DNA of 64,000 bases, taken from positions 28,222,234 to 28,286,233 of the forward strand of contig OW386293.2 of the NCBI GenBank assembly GCA_936432065.2, in the 5' to 3' direction. The stretch is from Rutpela maculata (Eukaryota > Arthropoda > Insecta > Coleoptera > Cerambycidae). The first letter of the stretch is position 1. Each line of letters opens with the position of its first letter. The notes beneath the pieces were generated by a model, which was given only the letters and a program-made list of their open reading frames with translations, had not been told where the DNA came from and searched no databases. Below are positions 32,158-43,978 of the stretch, in pieces. Position numbers and translations under genes: made by a program.

Positions 32158-32929
32158 TACAGGGTGCCTCACCAGGAACTGCATCGATCTATATAGTGAA
32201 AAGTACGCACCAGAAAATTCTGAAAATTTAGGGAGCTACTAATGGCAGTGTGGCCAATCCAACTAAAATAATTACAAGCATCTGCCACTTCCGGTTATAC
32301 CGGAAGTCGATACCAAGTTGCTTATTTTAAATGGAACACCCTATATATTTTAGAAAAGAAAAGAGCATAAAATTATGAGTCAAAAACATGCAATACTGTA
32401 TGCCTAAACCCAGCCGTTTTAGAGATATTTGACATTTAAAAAAAATTTTAACAGGTGTAATGGTTTACAGTTTATAACTTTCTTCGTGTAAAAGATACTC
32501 ATTTGCTTTTTGGCACGTAGAAAGAACACAAAGAGAGCTGCTCTCTACAATTGAATTACATTCAATAATACTATACCAAGTGTTCCAATTTTGACGTTAC
32601 ATTTTGTAAACTTGAAACCGCTAAGACTTGTTTAAGTCAAATGGAACACCCTGTATTTTTTTACATCAAGTTATGTAAAATTAAATTCCTTATTTTCTGA
32701 TATAAGCATTGTGGGGGTTTAAGTTACAACTTTTTGAAATATTTGCGATTTTCTTAGAAATTGAAGAAATTAGTAAAAATTTTATCAATTAGCCATGATT
32801 AGAAACAATCAGTAATGCCATCATTCACTTATGTCAAAAAATACCACCGCGTTTAAATTACACCCACGAAGACTTTTTGAATTTGTTTATTATTTATGGA
32901 GAATGTGTTAAAGTAATATGAAAAACTTG

Positions 32930-33240
32930 TAGTACGTTTGTTATCCACAAAAACTGAAACCGTACTCAAACACTCTAAAGCGCATACTGGATAATTTTAA
33001 AAACTATGGCTCTGTCAAGGCAAGAATTCAAAAGCGGAAGCCTATTGTTGATGACGAAAACGTAGAAATAGCAATTCTGGGACATTTTCATGCATTTCCA
33101 ATGATGTCATTAAGACAAGCTGCTGTGGAATCGGGACTATGCAAGGATTCAGTTCACAGAATCTTAAACATAAATTTCACCCGTTTTCGTTCCAAATGGT
33201 TAAGCGATTAAAAGAAACAGATTTCCTAAGAAGAGAAAAT
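32930..33240 (+). pseudogene. N-terminal helix-turn-helix part of a mariner-like transposase
   Basis: The frame reads KPYSNTLKRILDNFKNYGSV, KARIQKRKPIVDDENVEIAI, SLRQAAVESGLCKDSVHRIL. These are the two HTH-like DNA-binding segments of this transposase type (a FKNYGSV-type turn, then SLRQAA---GLS--SV-RIL). Stops appear after KWLSD (33210) and the frame is cut at about 33241 by an inserted LINE. Confidence 0.8.
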
Positions 33241-33242
33241 TT

Positions 33243-34605
33243 TTAATAATAATAATAATACTTTATTAATAGCATAAGCTAGATTTATACATTTTACATT
33301 ATTGTATATCAACGAAATTAATTATATCAATGAAATTAGAAATTAATCTTGAGTATAACTTAAATATTAAATAGTGACATTCGATAAAACATATTTATAA
33401 CAAACATTTTTAAATAACATGAGGCTTTCACAGTTTCTTACAGAAATTGGTAGTTCATTATATTGTTTAAGTCCATTGTGGAATAGGTTAACCTGGCTAT
33501 ATCTTGTATGTACTGTTGGAATATATAAATTTTCTCTTGATCTTGTGTCGTGTTCATGAATGTTCCTCACGAAGGTACAGTATTATGATAAATGTTTTGG
33601 CACTAATTCATGTAATATTTTGTAAATAAAAGTCATTGTATTTAAAGTTATGATTTGTTTCACTCCCAGTAACTTCGTAGCATCAAGCATTAATTTTATA
33701 TTTGTATATTTGTTACAGTTTAGAATAATTCGTAATGCTTGGTTTTGTTTCTTCTATAGCATGTTTATTTCAGCATTACTAAGTAGAAAAAGTATTGTTC
33801 AGCAGAAGTTGAAATGAGATAAAATAATTGTTATATATATGGTTATTTTCGTCCATGTACTGAGATCTTTTCCTATACGTTCCAACAAATTAACTTTTTT
33901 ACCTATTTTTTTGATAATATAATGAGCATGTCCCGAGAAAGTTAAATGATCATCACTAATTACACCTAAATACTTGAATTCATTAACTTGCTCAATATTT
34001 GTTCCATTTATGGTTACTCCTTGGTTATTTACTGTGTTTACTCGGCTGTATTTACTTTTAATTACCATGAACGTAGTTTTGTCTGTATTTAAGCTAAGGC
34101 TATTCATGTCCAACCATTTTTCTGTTTCTCTGAGCTCACTATTTATTATGTTTATAGTCGAGTCTACATTATCACCAACTAAATATATCAATGTGTCGTC
34201 TGCAAATAGTTGTATATTGCACTTTTTAACGTATTTCATAATATCATTTATGTACAGAATAAACAGATTAGGCCCCATAACGGCTCCTTGCGGTACACCG
34301 AATATTGTCTCTTTTGGTAAGGATGTATCATTTTTATATTTGGTAGTTTGTGTTCTATTTTCTAAATAACTGGTCATCCATTTCACAATGTTATGTCCAA
34401 ATCCGTAGTTTTTTAACTTCAATAGTAATAATTGTCTATCTATTGTCTCAAGAGCTCTGCGGAAATCTAAAAAAAACTACCACAATGATCTGTTTCTCAT
34501 TTAAGGCGTTTTTCCAACTTGATAATGTTGTTTGTAAGGCAGTGTCGCACGAATTTAGTTTTCGAAATCCAGCTTGATATTTCGATAGTAGTGAATTCAT
34601 TCTAG
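33243..34605 (-). pseudogene. CR1-like LINE inserted in the mariner-like element
   Basis: Minus strand from about 34605: SKYQAGFRKLNSCDTAL, a frameshift near 34465, LKLKNYGFGHNIVKWM, IFGVPQGAVMGPNLFILYIN, LFADDTLIYLV (catalytic FADD), VNEFKYLGV, then three in-frame stops (33799, about 33757, about 33591) within otherwise aligned sequence such as NQALRIILNCNKY, ending with HDTRSRENLYIPTVHTRYS and LPISVRNCESLMLFKN. The 3' end is a (TTA)n run (TAATAATAAT at 33243-33262), as in CR1-group elements. 5'-truncated. Confidence 0.85.
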
Positions 34606-34900
34606 ACGACGATTCTTATTTGGGAAATATTATGTAGTCAGATGGAGCTAAGTTTACCAAAAACGGACTTTTTAATCGACACAATTCGTATTATTGGAGT
34701 GACTCGAATCCTCATGTGTTCAGGGAGTGAAATTTTCAAGAAAGTTGGCAGTTTAATGTTTACTGTGCCATAAGAAACGATAGAGTGGTGGCATTAGAAT
34801 TTTATCACGAAAATTTAAACAGTAAGTTAAAAAGATTCTTCTTCTGCTAATATGTATAGATAATTTTCTTGTTTTTGTTTTTTTTTTAGGTGAAAGATAC
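34606..34900 (+). pseudogene. Catalytic-domain start of the mariner-like transposase, with an intron
   Basis: After the LINE the frame resumes: DDDSYLGNIM, stop, SDGAKFTKNGLFNRHNSYYW, SDSNPHVFRE, then SWQFNVYCAIRNDRVVALEF and YHENLN. SDGAKF...NRHN..YW..NPH is the first catalytic Asp region. A GTAAGTT at 34822 and TTTTTTTAG ending at 34889 define a 68-bp intron. Splicing joins LN to SERY in the expected phase, and then the coding frame stops where the right arm begins. The second and third catalytic acids are missing. Confidence 0.75.
34822..34889 (+). other. Putative 68-bp intron in the transposase remnant
   Basis: GTAAGTT donor, pyrimidine-rich tract and TAG acceptor. Removing it restores the conserved LN-x-ERY phrase of the family across the junction. 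Confidence 0.6.
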
Positions 34901-35372
34901 TAAATGTAACGTCAAAAATGGAACACTTGGTATACTATTATTGAATGTAATTCAGCTGTAGAGTTCAGCTCTCCTTGTGTTCTTTCCTCTGTTCTTTCCA
35001 TATGCCAAAAACCAAATGAGTATCTTTTATACGAAGAAAGCTATATAGGTTATTGTAAACCATTACAAATCAAATTTTTTTTAAAATGTCAAATATCTCT
35101 GAAACGGCTAGGTTTAGGCATAGAGCACCTTATATGTTTTTGACTCGAAATTTTATGCTATTTTCTTGCTAAAATATATAGGGTGTTCCATTTAAAATAA
35201 GCAAGCTGGTATCGACTTCCGGTATAACCGGAAGTGCCAGATGCTTGTAATTATTTTAGATGGATTGGCCATACTGCCATTAGTAGCTCCCTAAATTTTC
35301 AAAAATGTCTTGTCCGTACTTTTCCCTATATTGATCGATGCAGTTCCTGGTGAGACACCCTGTATATAAAAG

Positions 35373-35590
35373 AATACCCTGACTGACTCACTGATCTATC
35401 AATGCACAGCTCAAACCGCTGGGTCTAGAAACCAAATTTTGCATAGAGGTTCCTCGAATGGAGTAGGCAACCACTAAGAAGGGATTTTTCGAAATTCGAC
35501 CCCCAAGAGGGTAAAAAAGGGGGTTGAAATTCCACGCGGATGAAGTCGCTGGCATCAGCTGGTCTAGAATAAAATATAGATCTTAAAAGT
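35373..35590 (+). repeat. Common insect dispersed repeat (CTGACTGACTCACTG type)
   Basis: CCCTGACTGACTCACTGAT, CAGCTCAAACCGCTGGGTCT, TTTTGCATAGAGGTTCC and GATGAAGTCGCTGGCATCAG form a phrase set I recognise from dispersed repeats in many insect genomes. The family name is not known to me. Non-coding here. Confidence 0.5.
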
Positions 35591-35594
35591 TTAA

Positions 35595-36439
35595 AACCCT
35601 TTCGGTCCTGGCGTACACTGTAGTGTACGCCGATTCAAATTTATTTTAATACAAAATTTAATTCGATTTTGACCCTTCCGTCCCACAGTACACTTCAGTG
35701 TACACTTTATTAAAGTTTCAATACGCCTGCTGCCATCTATGGGTTCAAAAATGAAAACTACATATGTTATTGTTATGGCGAGTATGTTTCGAGCAGAATT
35801 GACAGCAACTGATCTGTCTACAGTTTGTTTTTTTGTGTGTAAAGTTGAAGTTTATATAGCGGTTTATATTTTTTTAGTGAAAATATATAAAAGCGGGAAT
35901 CTTTTCGGGAAAAGGTCACTGGCATACAAAGATTTTATTTACTATTTAGAAAATGATAACCACCCAGATTTAGATATTTTGAGCGAAGATGGTGATGAAT
36001 GGGAAATTGATTCCCATCAACAAGAAGGTTTGTTGGAAAATGATGTTAATCAAATTGCATGTGGGCTAATAGGATATATTTTAATTTTTGGACATGCAGG
36101 TCTTTGGACATGCAGGGGCAAACTGACGAGGATGTCGATATGGCAGAACCTGCTAATGGACCTGTTATATCATACCAAAAAATAAACATTCAATAAATAC
36201 ACATTTTTTGTCAATATTTGAAGAAACTATGAAAATTAAAAATTTTTAATAATTTTTGCTTCGATGGTTATGGTACCATTAAGTCCCAATGTACACTAAA
36301 GTGTACGCATCAAATTTCAAAATTGGGTAAAGATAAGACTTTTTTAACAAAAACTAAAAATCATTAAAAAAATAAAAGAAATTATGTACAAAATTTCAGA
36401 ATTTTACTTCAAATAAAAAAAAAATCGGGACCGAAAGAG
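35595..36439 (+). mobile_element. piggyBac-like element flanked by TTAA
   Basis: TTAA at 35591-35594 and at 36440-36443 bounds DNA starting AACCCTTTCGGTCCTGG and ending CGGGACCGAAAGAG. The perfect palindrome-like motif GTACACTNNAGTGTAC appears three times: 35613-35628, 35688-35703 and 36291-36306, each beside a CCNTTNCGTCC- or AAGTCCCA-like phrase. TTAA target plus CCCTTTCGGTCC ends fit the piggyBac superfamily. The catalytic domain is absent. Confidence 0.7.
35739..36185 (+). pseudogene. Acidic N-terminal piece of a piggyBac-like transposase
   Basis: A 148-codon open frame. The informative middle part reads KRSLAYKDFIYYLENDNH, PDLDILSEDGDEWEIDSHQQ and LLENDVNQ, an acidic stretch like the poorly conserved N-terminus of piggyBac transposases. 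A near-perfect 16-bp tandem duplication (TTTGGACATGCAGG at about 36088 and 36104) shifts the frame. The alternate frame then gives QTDEDVDMAEPANGPVI to a stop. The catalytic DDD domain is missing. Assignment leans on the element's ends. Confidence 0.45.
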
Positions 36440-37950
36440 TTAACTTGTGAATATCTCAGACAGGACTTTGTAAATTCTCAAGTACTTTCTTAACTTTTCC
36501 ACATTTTTCCGCCGTTTTTCCGTAAAACCGAAAACATCATCAAATTAGCTACTTTTTTACATCCTCCTTTCTGCCAAGATCTAGTAACACAAGGAGCATG
36601 TTTCAAGAATATGTCATTCCTCATTTTTCCATCTAGACCTGACAAATAAATACATGGCTTCCGATTACACAAAATAATACTTTGGCATCTATTACTTCCT
36701 GTGTGTTTATTTTTGAAGCACATATGAAAACTACATTATCGAGAAATGTATTCCCAACAAAAACTGTGGGTTAGGTCCCTTCAGTTATTAGTGTCGACAT
36801 TTTGATTGATTCTCATAACACAGGTGTTTAAGTTCTAATAATTTATTCATGTGTATATTTCATTGCTTCTCCTAAAAAATGGATTTTCAACAGAAACGAT
36901 GGCTTACAAATAGGAAGATATTAATTAATTTATTAAGTGTGTCGTTGCTGTAAAGTAATAAAAAAGCTGAAGAGTTAATTTGAGGAATAACTGTGAAGGT
37001 ACCGTTTTTAAGTCACTGGTTGGAAATCTCATTTTATGTTTATTAGAGTAAGTAACTATTAATCATTGTTACATTCGTTGATAGTTCTTTATTTTAATTG
37101 CGTATTAGTTTTATGTGTTTAGAAAGACATATCTGTGGTCGATACACCCGAGGTGATGCGATAAAAAAGTAATTAGTAGTATAAAAGGTATGTTGTTGAT
37201 ATTAGAAATATGTATACAATCTTTACGTTAATGTGCTTCTTTCTAGCCCAGGAATTTTAGATGAAATGGCGTTGTCAAAGTCTCGGAAAAAAATAATGTA
37301 AAGCTGAAAATTCACAAATCAAAAGGACATGAGTTACTTTTTTACGAGGGGCAAACCGCGAAAGAAATCCGATGTACCCTCAGAAGGAAATATTTGAGGA
37401 AATCTGGAGGAAATCTCGGATTTCTCCCCTTAGCTCATATTTTTTTTTTTTATCGAAGATTGAAATCTTAGGGAAATTCGAGGAAGCCTTGAGGAAATCC
37501 GAAGAAATCTGTGTAATCTTCTTTAAATAGTAAATCTGGTGTACAAAATTTTGGGGTGCGGTTGACCCTCGAACTTTTTTATATAGTGGAGTCAATAAAG
37601 GTTTTTACTTCGGAAAAATTCAGGGAAGCGGTAACTTTTGAGAATACATCTCTGAACATGCCAGGAAAAACATACCAAAAGTTACCAACTAATTGATGAA
37701 ATTGACCTCACAAATGCTTAAATGGGAGAAGAAACACGTAGCTATTGGATTATTATATTTTCAAATATAAAAATGAATGTATGTAGGAACAGTACATATA
37801 TGAAGTCGGAACATAAGGAGATTTGCGATGCAATCGGTTAAAGCTCTACCAATTCTAACATTTTTAGGATGAAAACCTGTGGCTTCCACATTTTACTCTT
37901 CAAGTAATGTGTAAAAAGATACGTGAGTGAAAAAAATACAAAAATTCATT
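36440..37950. other. Remainder of a foldback unit, then a gap without genes
   Basis: 36440-36530 matches the inverted 170-bp units (GGACTTTGTAAATTCTCAAG, TTTTCCACATTTTTCCG). Beyond that the DNA is AT-rich with GAGGAAATC-type purine-rich phrases repeated at 37391-37415 and 37478-37510. A 77-codon minus-strand frame at 36490-36723 shows no recognisable domain. Confidence 0.45.
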
Positions 37951-38367
37951 TTTGAAGATGTACAGGGTTATTCATTATATTTAGGCCACCCTTTATTATC
38001 GCTATTATTGGAGATAGAAAAAAAAGTTTCAGACAAAAGTTGTAGGGCTGTAACTGAACCCTTTAATAAGTTAATGGAAACACAGTGGCGCGCAGAAATT
38101 AAGGGGTACAAGAAGCAATAATATATTTTTTAATGGAATGTCCTGTGTATTGTTGAATTTTTGAATTACTCTTTTTTTTTCTGATTTCAAAAATATGCCA
38201 TATGATAGTTCTATCTTTAACCGTCTTCGAGTTATTGAACATTGAAAATCGTATTTAAGCCGTTTATTATACGTACAGAAATTACAATTACTAAAATAGT
38301 CTATGAAAATGACAAGTATTCTGTTATTATATGAAACGCTGACAGATTTAATAACAGATAATTTAGT
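37950..38367 (+). mobile_element. Inverted-repeat element R, left half
   Basis: TTATATTTAGGCCACCCTTT, CAAAAGTTGTAGGGCTGTA, ATGGAAACACAGTGGCG and GAAATTACAATTACTAAAAT are mirrored at 53717-54010. The two halves form one short element with arms of about 330 bp. They are now 15.3 kb apart because a LINE landed in the middle. Confidence 0.75.
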
Positions 38368-38380
38368 ATTTTCATAGATT

Positions 38381-38863
<483 letters not shown>

Positions 38864-38989
38864 TATAGACGGTATATTGTGTAGCCCGATATATCGACAG
38901 GTCGTTCATTAGCCCGGCATTTCCCGAGTGTATAAATTAACAAATTTATTAAATATGGCGATTGTTATGAATCTTTTCTAATAGGAAGC

Positions 38990-40335
38990 CACTAGGGGTA
39001 GCTAATTATTATTTTTCTTTCAATTATATAAACATGGCATATTTCAGAGCCCGGATATATTTACTGATCCTTTCAAAGCCCGCTGTATATAAGAATATAG
39101 CTAGCGTTCGTTCTCCGTCCCAGCGATGTTGCCAATGTAATCGGGCCTCAGTAGGTTATATTTTTATAACATATATTTCTTTGATGCATGCATCGTCACG
39201 AAGCACAACATAATAGGAGTACTTGCTATACCGCGCCACTACCATTACTGTTTACAGTAGAGACGCTAATGGAGGGCCAGCTATTAAAGGAAATGTATTC
39301 ATTCTTTGATCGCCAAAATAATATAACAGTTACGTTTTTTATTATTCATTGTTACGAATTTGAAGATATATTAGAAGAACCTAATAAAATATTAGGTAAT
39401 TTTTTTATGCAAATAGACATTAATTATTAATAACTGATAATGTAATTACTCCGTGGTAGGCCTATAAGTATTTAAATATTTTGAATTTGTCCTCATTTTT
39501 TGTTTTCCACTTTTAAAGTATTGCCTTATTAACAGTAAAATAAAAAGATGCAAGGGGGTAGAAATTAAATTACGTTTATTTACCTAACATAGATATATCA
39601 AACGAATTGTTTTAATAGTACAGTAACATCAGGTATAATAGTAAAAGAATCCCTTGATGCAATTTTTCTTTTGAAAATGTACTTATTTTGAGACAGCAAG
39701 TGACCTTTGTGTTTCCGAGTACATGGGTCAAATATGAGCGATTGCCATCAAATAACAACAAAGCATGAAGTTCTCTTTGAAGTATTTATAAGTTTTTATT
39801 TAATTTTATTTCACTGTCACTATAATACTTATAGGCTTAATTTTGAAAAAGTTATTACAATGACCTTTACTATGTACCAGCTGTCCCAAGTTAACATCAA
39901 TTGAAAGTTGCATTGTATGAAATAAGTTTTCAGATTCAGTTTGTCCCACTGTGCAAAGAAATATCTTTAAAAATTAAAAAATATATATTTTCTTAAATTG
40001 CGCAGAACCCTTAAAGTGTACAGATAAACGTATAGGGACAAAAGTGTCTTCTTTACAAGAGCTCTCAAACAAAAAAAAAGAAAATAGAAATCGAACCATT
40101 AGGAGCTGAGATAAAAAAACATTCATTGTGGCTAATGGCAGCCATCTTTAATGGTCGCCATTTTGGTGTTGCACGGATTTTAAAGTGGCTCCCTATCTGG
40201 AAAGTTATCTTTTGGCATCAAATATGACCACAGAAAGTGGCACATCCCAATCAAAAAGTGCAGATTATTGGCTTATATAGCCATGTACCCGACGTACTAT
40301 AAAGCACAAAGTTCCCTTTTAAGTATGGCAAGCAA
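38990..40335. other. Left part of the insert, no recognisable gene
   Basis: AT-rich. An 80-codon frame at 39188-39430 (contains TLMEGQLLKEMYSFFDRQNN) matches nothing I know and is not called a gene. Confidence 0.4.
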
Positions 40336-40339
40336 AAAT

Positions 40340-42290
40340 TTAATATTTTCTTTTATTGCTTATATGTTATATGCTTGCACTAATAAAAATAATAATAATT
40401 ATTATAGTCTAGTACCTAGAGGTGAAAATATGCAAAACTTCGGAATAATGTCATATTGAATGGATTTCGTTCATTTTGGAAGTATAAGCTTCACACAAAA
40501 GTTTCTATATTGTGCGGGGGCTTGCTAATTAGGGGGTAAGTGCCACCCCCTCTCAGGGGGTGGCACTTAAAAAATATATATATTTATTGGAGCTGAAGTA
40601 TAATCAAATTTTAAGAAGAAAAGGTTCTATGCAATTTTTCACACAAATTGATAGTTAAGTTATAACTTCAAAATTGCGATTTTAGCTTAAAAAAAAGTTT
40701 TCCATACGGCTTTCGTCAGGTATCTTGAGAAGTATTACTTTATCGAAAAAATGTTACAGACCAATTACATAAAGTACAAACTGGGAATTAATTATATTTT
40801 TTGTTTATTGGTGTAGGATTAATAATTTCAGAGATATTTAAGTTTACATTTGGCATCCAAGGGTTCATAAGATAATTATTTAGAGTGAGAGTTAAATATC
40901 TCAGAAACTGTGACACATACGTCAAGGATGCTAGTAGGTAGAATAATAGGTTATTAATTAAGCTTTCAACTGTTTTTTTATTTGTTTCTATAGCATAAAA
41001 AACAAAGAAGTTATGACCGAAGCAATGTGCGTCTACACATTTTTTTTTTAAACAACGTCGCCATTTTGTTCCTGTAATTAGCCAGTAATTAAAAAAAGGA
41101 ATTTCAAACACTGTTTCTCATTAATATATAGCATGACGTAGATGTCAAATTTTTTGGTTTGTATACAGCACTTGCTTTAGAAAAAAATACAGTTTAAACT
41201 ATAAAGGTTTTTCGATAAAACGATATTTTGTTTTCCTTGTCCAAATGGGTATCTCAATAAATATTAGTTTTATTGAAAAATGAAAAAAGAGACCAGAAAT
41301 AAAGCTCATAAACTGATAATGAATTTAGCTTGTTTATTTATTTACATAGATTTAATAGTTTCGGAGATATGAAAGTTTACAAATGGCGTCCGAACGTTTA
41401 TAAGTCGTAAAATGCAGTTTTTAAATGTTAAATATCTCAGAAATTGAGACACCTACGTCACGCATACTAAGAAATGAAATTAAAGACAATTAATTGCGCT
41501 TTCAAATTATTTTTTACTCGTTCCTGTAGCATAAGAAGTAAAGAAGTTATGATGTAAAAATGAGCGTATTTATATTTTTTTATATAAAAAGGTCGCCATT
41601 TTGTTACTCTAATTAGCCAGTAATTTAAAGAAATTATCTCAAATACAGTTTTTCGTTAGGATGTAGCATTACCTAGATGTTCCAATTTGTTTGCTCATTT
41701 AAAGCACTTGCTTTAGAAAAAAATGCATTTTAAACTTTAAAGGTAATTTCAAAACACTTGGATACCAAATATAAACTTAAATATCTCCGAAATTATTAAT
41801 CCTACATCAATAAACAAAAAATATAATTATTTCCCAGTTTGTACTTTCTGTAATTGGTCTGTCACATTTTTTCGATAAAGTAATACTTTTCGAGATACTT
41901 GACGAAAGCCGTTTGGAAATACCTTTTTTTTAAGCTAAAATCGCAATTTTGAAGTCGTTATAACTTAAAAACTATCAATTTATGTGAAAATTTGCATAGA
42001 ACCTTTTCTTCTTAAAGTTTGATTCTATTTCAGCTCCAATGAATATATGTATATATATTTTTTAAGTGCCACCCCCTGAAAGGGGGTGGCATTCACCCTC
42101 TATAAATTAGCAAGCCCCCGCACAATATAGAAACTTTTCTGTCAAGCATTTACTATTATACCTCCAAAAATGAACTAAATCCGTTCAATATGACATTATT
42201 CCGAAGTTAAAACCTCTAGTTACACTGTACTATTAGTGCAAGCATATAATATACTTGTGCCCGACATTAATTAGTCTTCGCAGATACGCT
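40340..42290. mobile_element. Inverted-repeat element with nested direct repeats
   Basis: Arms about 40340-40865 and 41752-42290 mirror each other (ATATGCTTGCACTAATA, TTCGGAATAATGTCATATTG, TTTCTATATTGTGCGGGGGC, AAGTGCCACCCCCT). Next to the junctions, AGGGGGTGGCACTTA forms its own hairpin. Between the arms, about 400 bp (40840-41210) is repeated directly at 41340-41745 (AAATATCTCAGAAACTG/TTG, GTCGCCATTTTGTT, GCACTTGCTTTAGAAAAAAAT). Non-coding. Confidence 0.75.
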
Positions 42291-42429
42291 TAAAAAGGAA
42301 TTTGTGTGATATTCTTTTCTTTTCTTTCTTTTCGGGTTCAAAAGTTACTAACAATAATTGCAACAAAATGCAATGCTTTTTCGTCAATATTTTGAAAATT
42401 AAGCAAGATAAGGCAAAACAATATACGTA

Positions 42430-42990
42430 ACTTTTCGGTAGAGCATAAAATTCTCTCGTATAATGGTTATAATAAAAAACGGTACATTTGATAGTTAAAT
42501 TATCGTTATTAAAGGTAGTATAATATTTATATTTTATTTTATATAATTGTTTATAATTATATAAAAATTTTGTTTAATAGTTTTCTCAATCTAATGTAAT
42601 ACTGCGTATCGTCATAATATGTTTTCTTAATGTATATGGGGAAACTAGTTTAGGCTGACCTCTTCCTTTTGTGCGTAAACTCTTTTGTGCACCTTTTTTT
42701 CTTACATTCTTCTACCTACATTCAACTTAAATCTGGTGAGAGTTGCTTTCTTGCACAGAGCAATAAAACACAGAGTCTCAAATGCCAAAAGAACTGTTGC
42801 CAATGGTATACAAAATCTACTGTTTAAAGCAAGATAGAGTTATATTACAGTATTCAGCCATAAATCTAACTAAAAAATTATTAGTCCTAAATTACTATGA
42901 CGAAAATAAAATGTATAAATGAAGTATAAAGAATTATGTTAGAATTTGTTAAAATTAAATAATCAAAACATTAGAATACATTACAACAAA
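42430..42990 (+). repeat. Segmental duplication, block A copy 1
   Basis: AGAGCATAAAATTCTCTCGT, ACATTTGATAGTTAAATTAT, GTTTAGGCTGACCTCTTCCT and TACATTCAACTTAAATCTGG recur in the same order and orientation at 48555-48815 and 49410-49690, the second copy being split by about 600 bp. Confidence 0.7.
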
Positions 42991-43313
42991 TTAACTGAGC
43001 AGTTGGAAATTTGAAATAAAATGAAAGTCATTGTTTATAAGAAGTGCTTTAGTACAGAAAAAATAATTTTCAATTCCGTAAGAATACATGGCGAAAACTG
43101 CAGTCCTAGAGGTAATGACGTATACTTCACGAAAAGAATTATTTGTAGAAGGTACAAATTTTTTCTTTATTTTTTGAATAGACACGTGATATTTTTAACT
43201 TCAATATTTTATAAACAACTCGAAAAATAAAGCAATAAAAGATATAGTTTCACTCACTTTCGTTACAGATTTATGCATTATTACACTATACTTCTTAAAT
43301 TATACAGAGACAG

Positions 43314-43978
43314 TAATTACTTCCACATCCAGTGGAAGCATAGTAACGACAAAAAAAATTTAAAAATTTTTTTTGTTCAAATAGGCTTAGAATGTCATGA
43401 AACGTCGAGATTTTAAGTTCGAGCGAAAAAAATGTTTGTCTGTCTGTCTGTCGGTCTGTCTGTAACTTTTTTTTGTGCGCACGTTTACTCAGGAACCGTT
43501 TGAGATATTGACTTGAAATTTGGTACACATATGTACTTTAACGAGATCTAGAACTAGATTATATTTTCATCTTGTTCCGTCGAAGGGTTGGGGAGTAAAT
43601 TGGGGTAAATTTGGGGTAAATAGGTAAATCTAGTAGGTAGGAGTCCATAAAATTGGTATTTAGTATATATAAGAGAAGCTAAGGTCTCAAAAAAAAAATT
43701 ACCACCACCACCCCATTATTAAAGGGGATGAAAAAAAATGTGATTTAGTGTGTGTACAAGGACCAGAAACCTCAAAATATTTTTTTACTTCATCCACCCC
43801 CCACTACCACCCCCGCCCCACTACCGATGTGGGGTATCGTTTTATGGGTTTCTGGGGTAGAGGATTATTAAAGTTCCGTAAATAATTATTTCCACATACA
43901 AAATTTTTTCGTCATGAGTGACTTGGATAGAAAATCTGGATATGGAAGTAGTGATTCCTTGGGCAGCGGTTTTTTAAT
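43314..43978 (-). mobile_element. Repeat U, copy 3
   Basis: Starts with the hairpin ACTTCCACATCCAGTGGAAG (43319-43339), then GTCTGTCTGTCTGTCGGTCTG, CACGTTTACTCAGGAACCG, AAATTTGGTACACATATGTA, CCATTATTAAAGGGGATG and a GGTAGTGGGG-rich block, ending TTGGGCAGCGGTTTTTT. Inverted ends ACTTCCACATCC/GGATATGGAAGT. About 665 bp, non-coding. Confidence 0.8.

Larger units (their letters stand above)
32160..35362 (+). mobile_element. mariner/IS630-like transposon with about 450-bp inverted arms
   Basis: The ends are CAGGGTGCCTCACCAGGAAC (32160) and its mirror ending GTGAGACACCCTG (35362), flanked by TA at 32158-32159 and 35363-35364. Arms run to about 32612 and from about 34903, sharing ACTTCCGGTTATACCGGAAG, itself palindromic. 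Inside are two pieces of a DDE-type transposase separated by an inserted LINE. TA target and protein motifs point to the Tc1/mariner-IS630 superfamily. Confidence 0.85.

Noticed and set aside
36490..36723. 77-codon minus-strand frame with several Cys
   Set aside because: Cys spacing does not fit a zinc-binding pattern and it overlaps the edge of a foldback unit.
39188..39430. 80-codon frame as a gene of the 14-kb insert
   Set aside because: No domain, no homologous second copy, ordinary length for chance in this composition.
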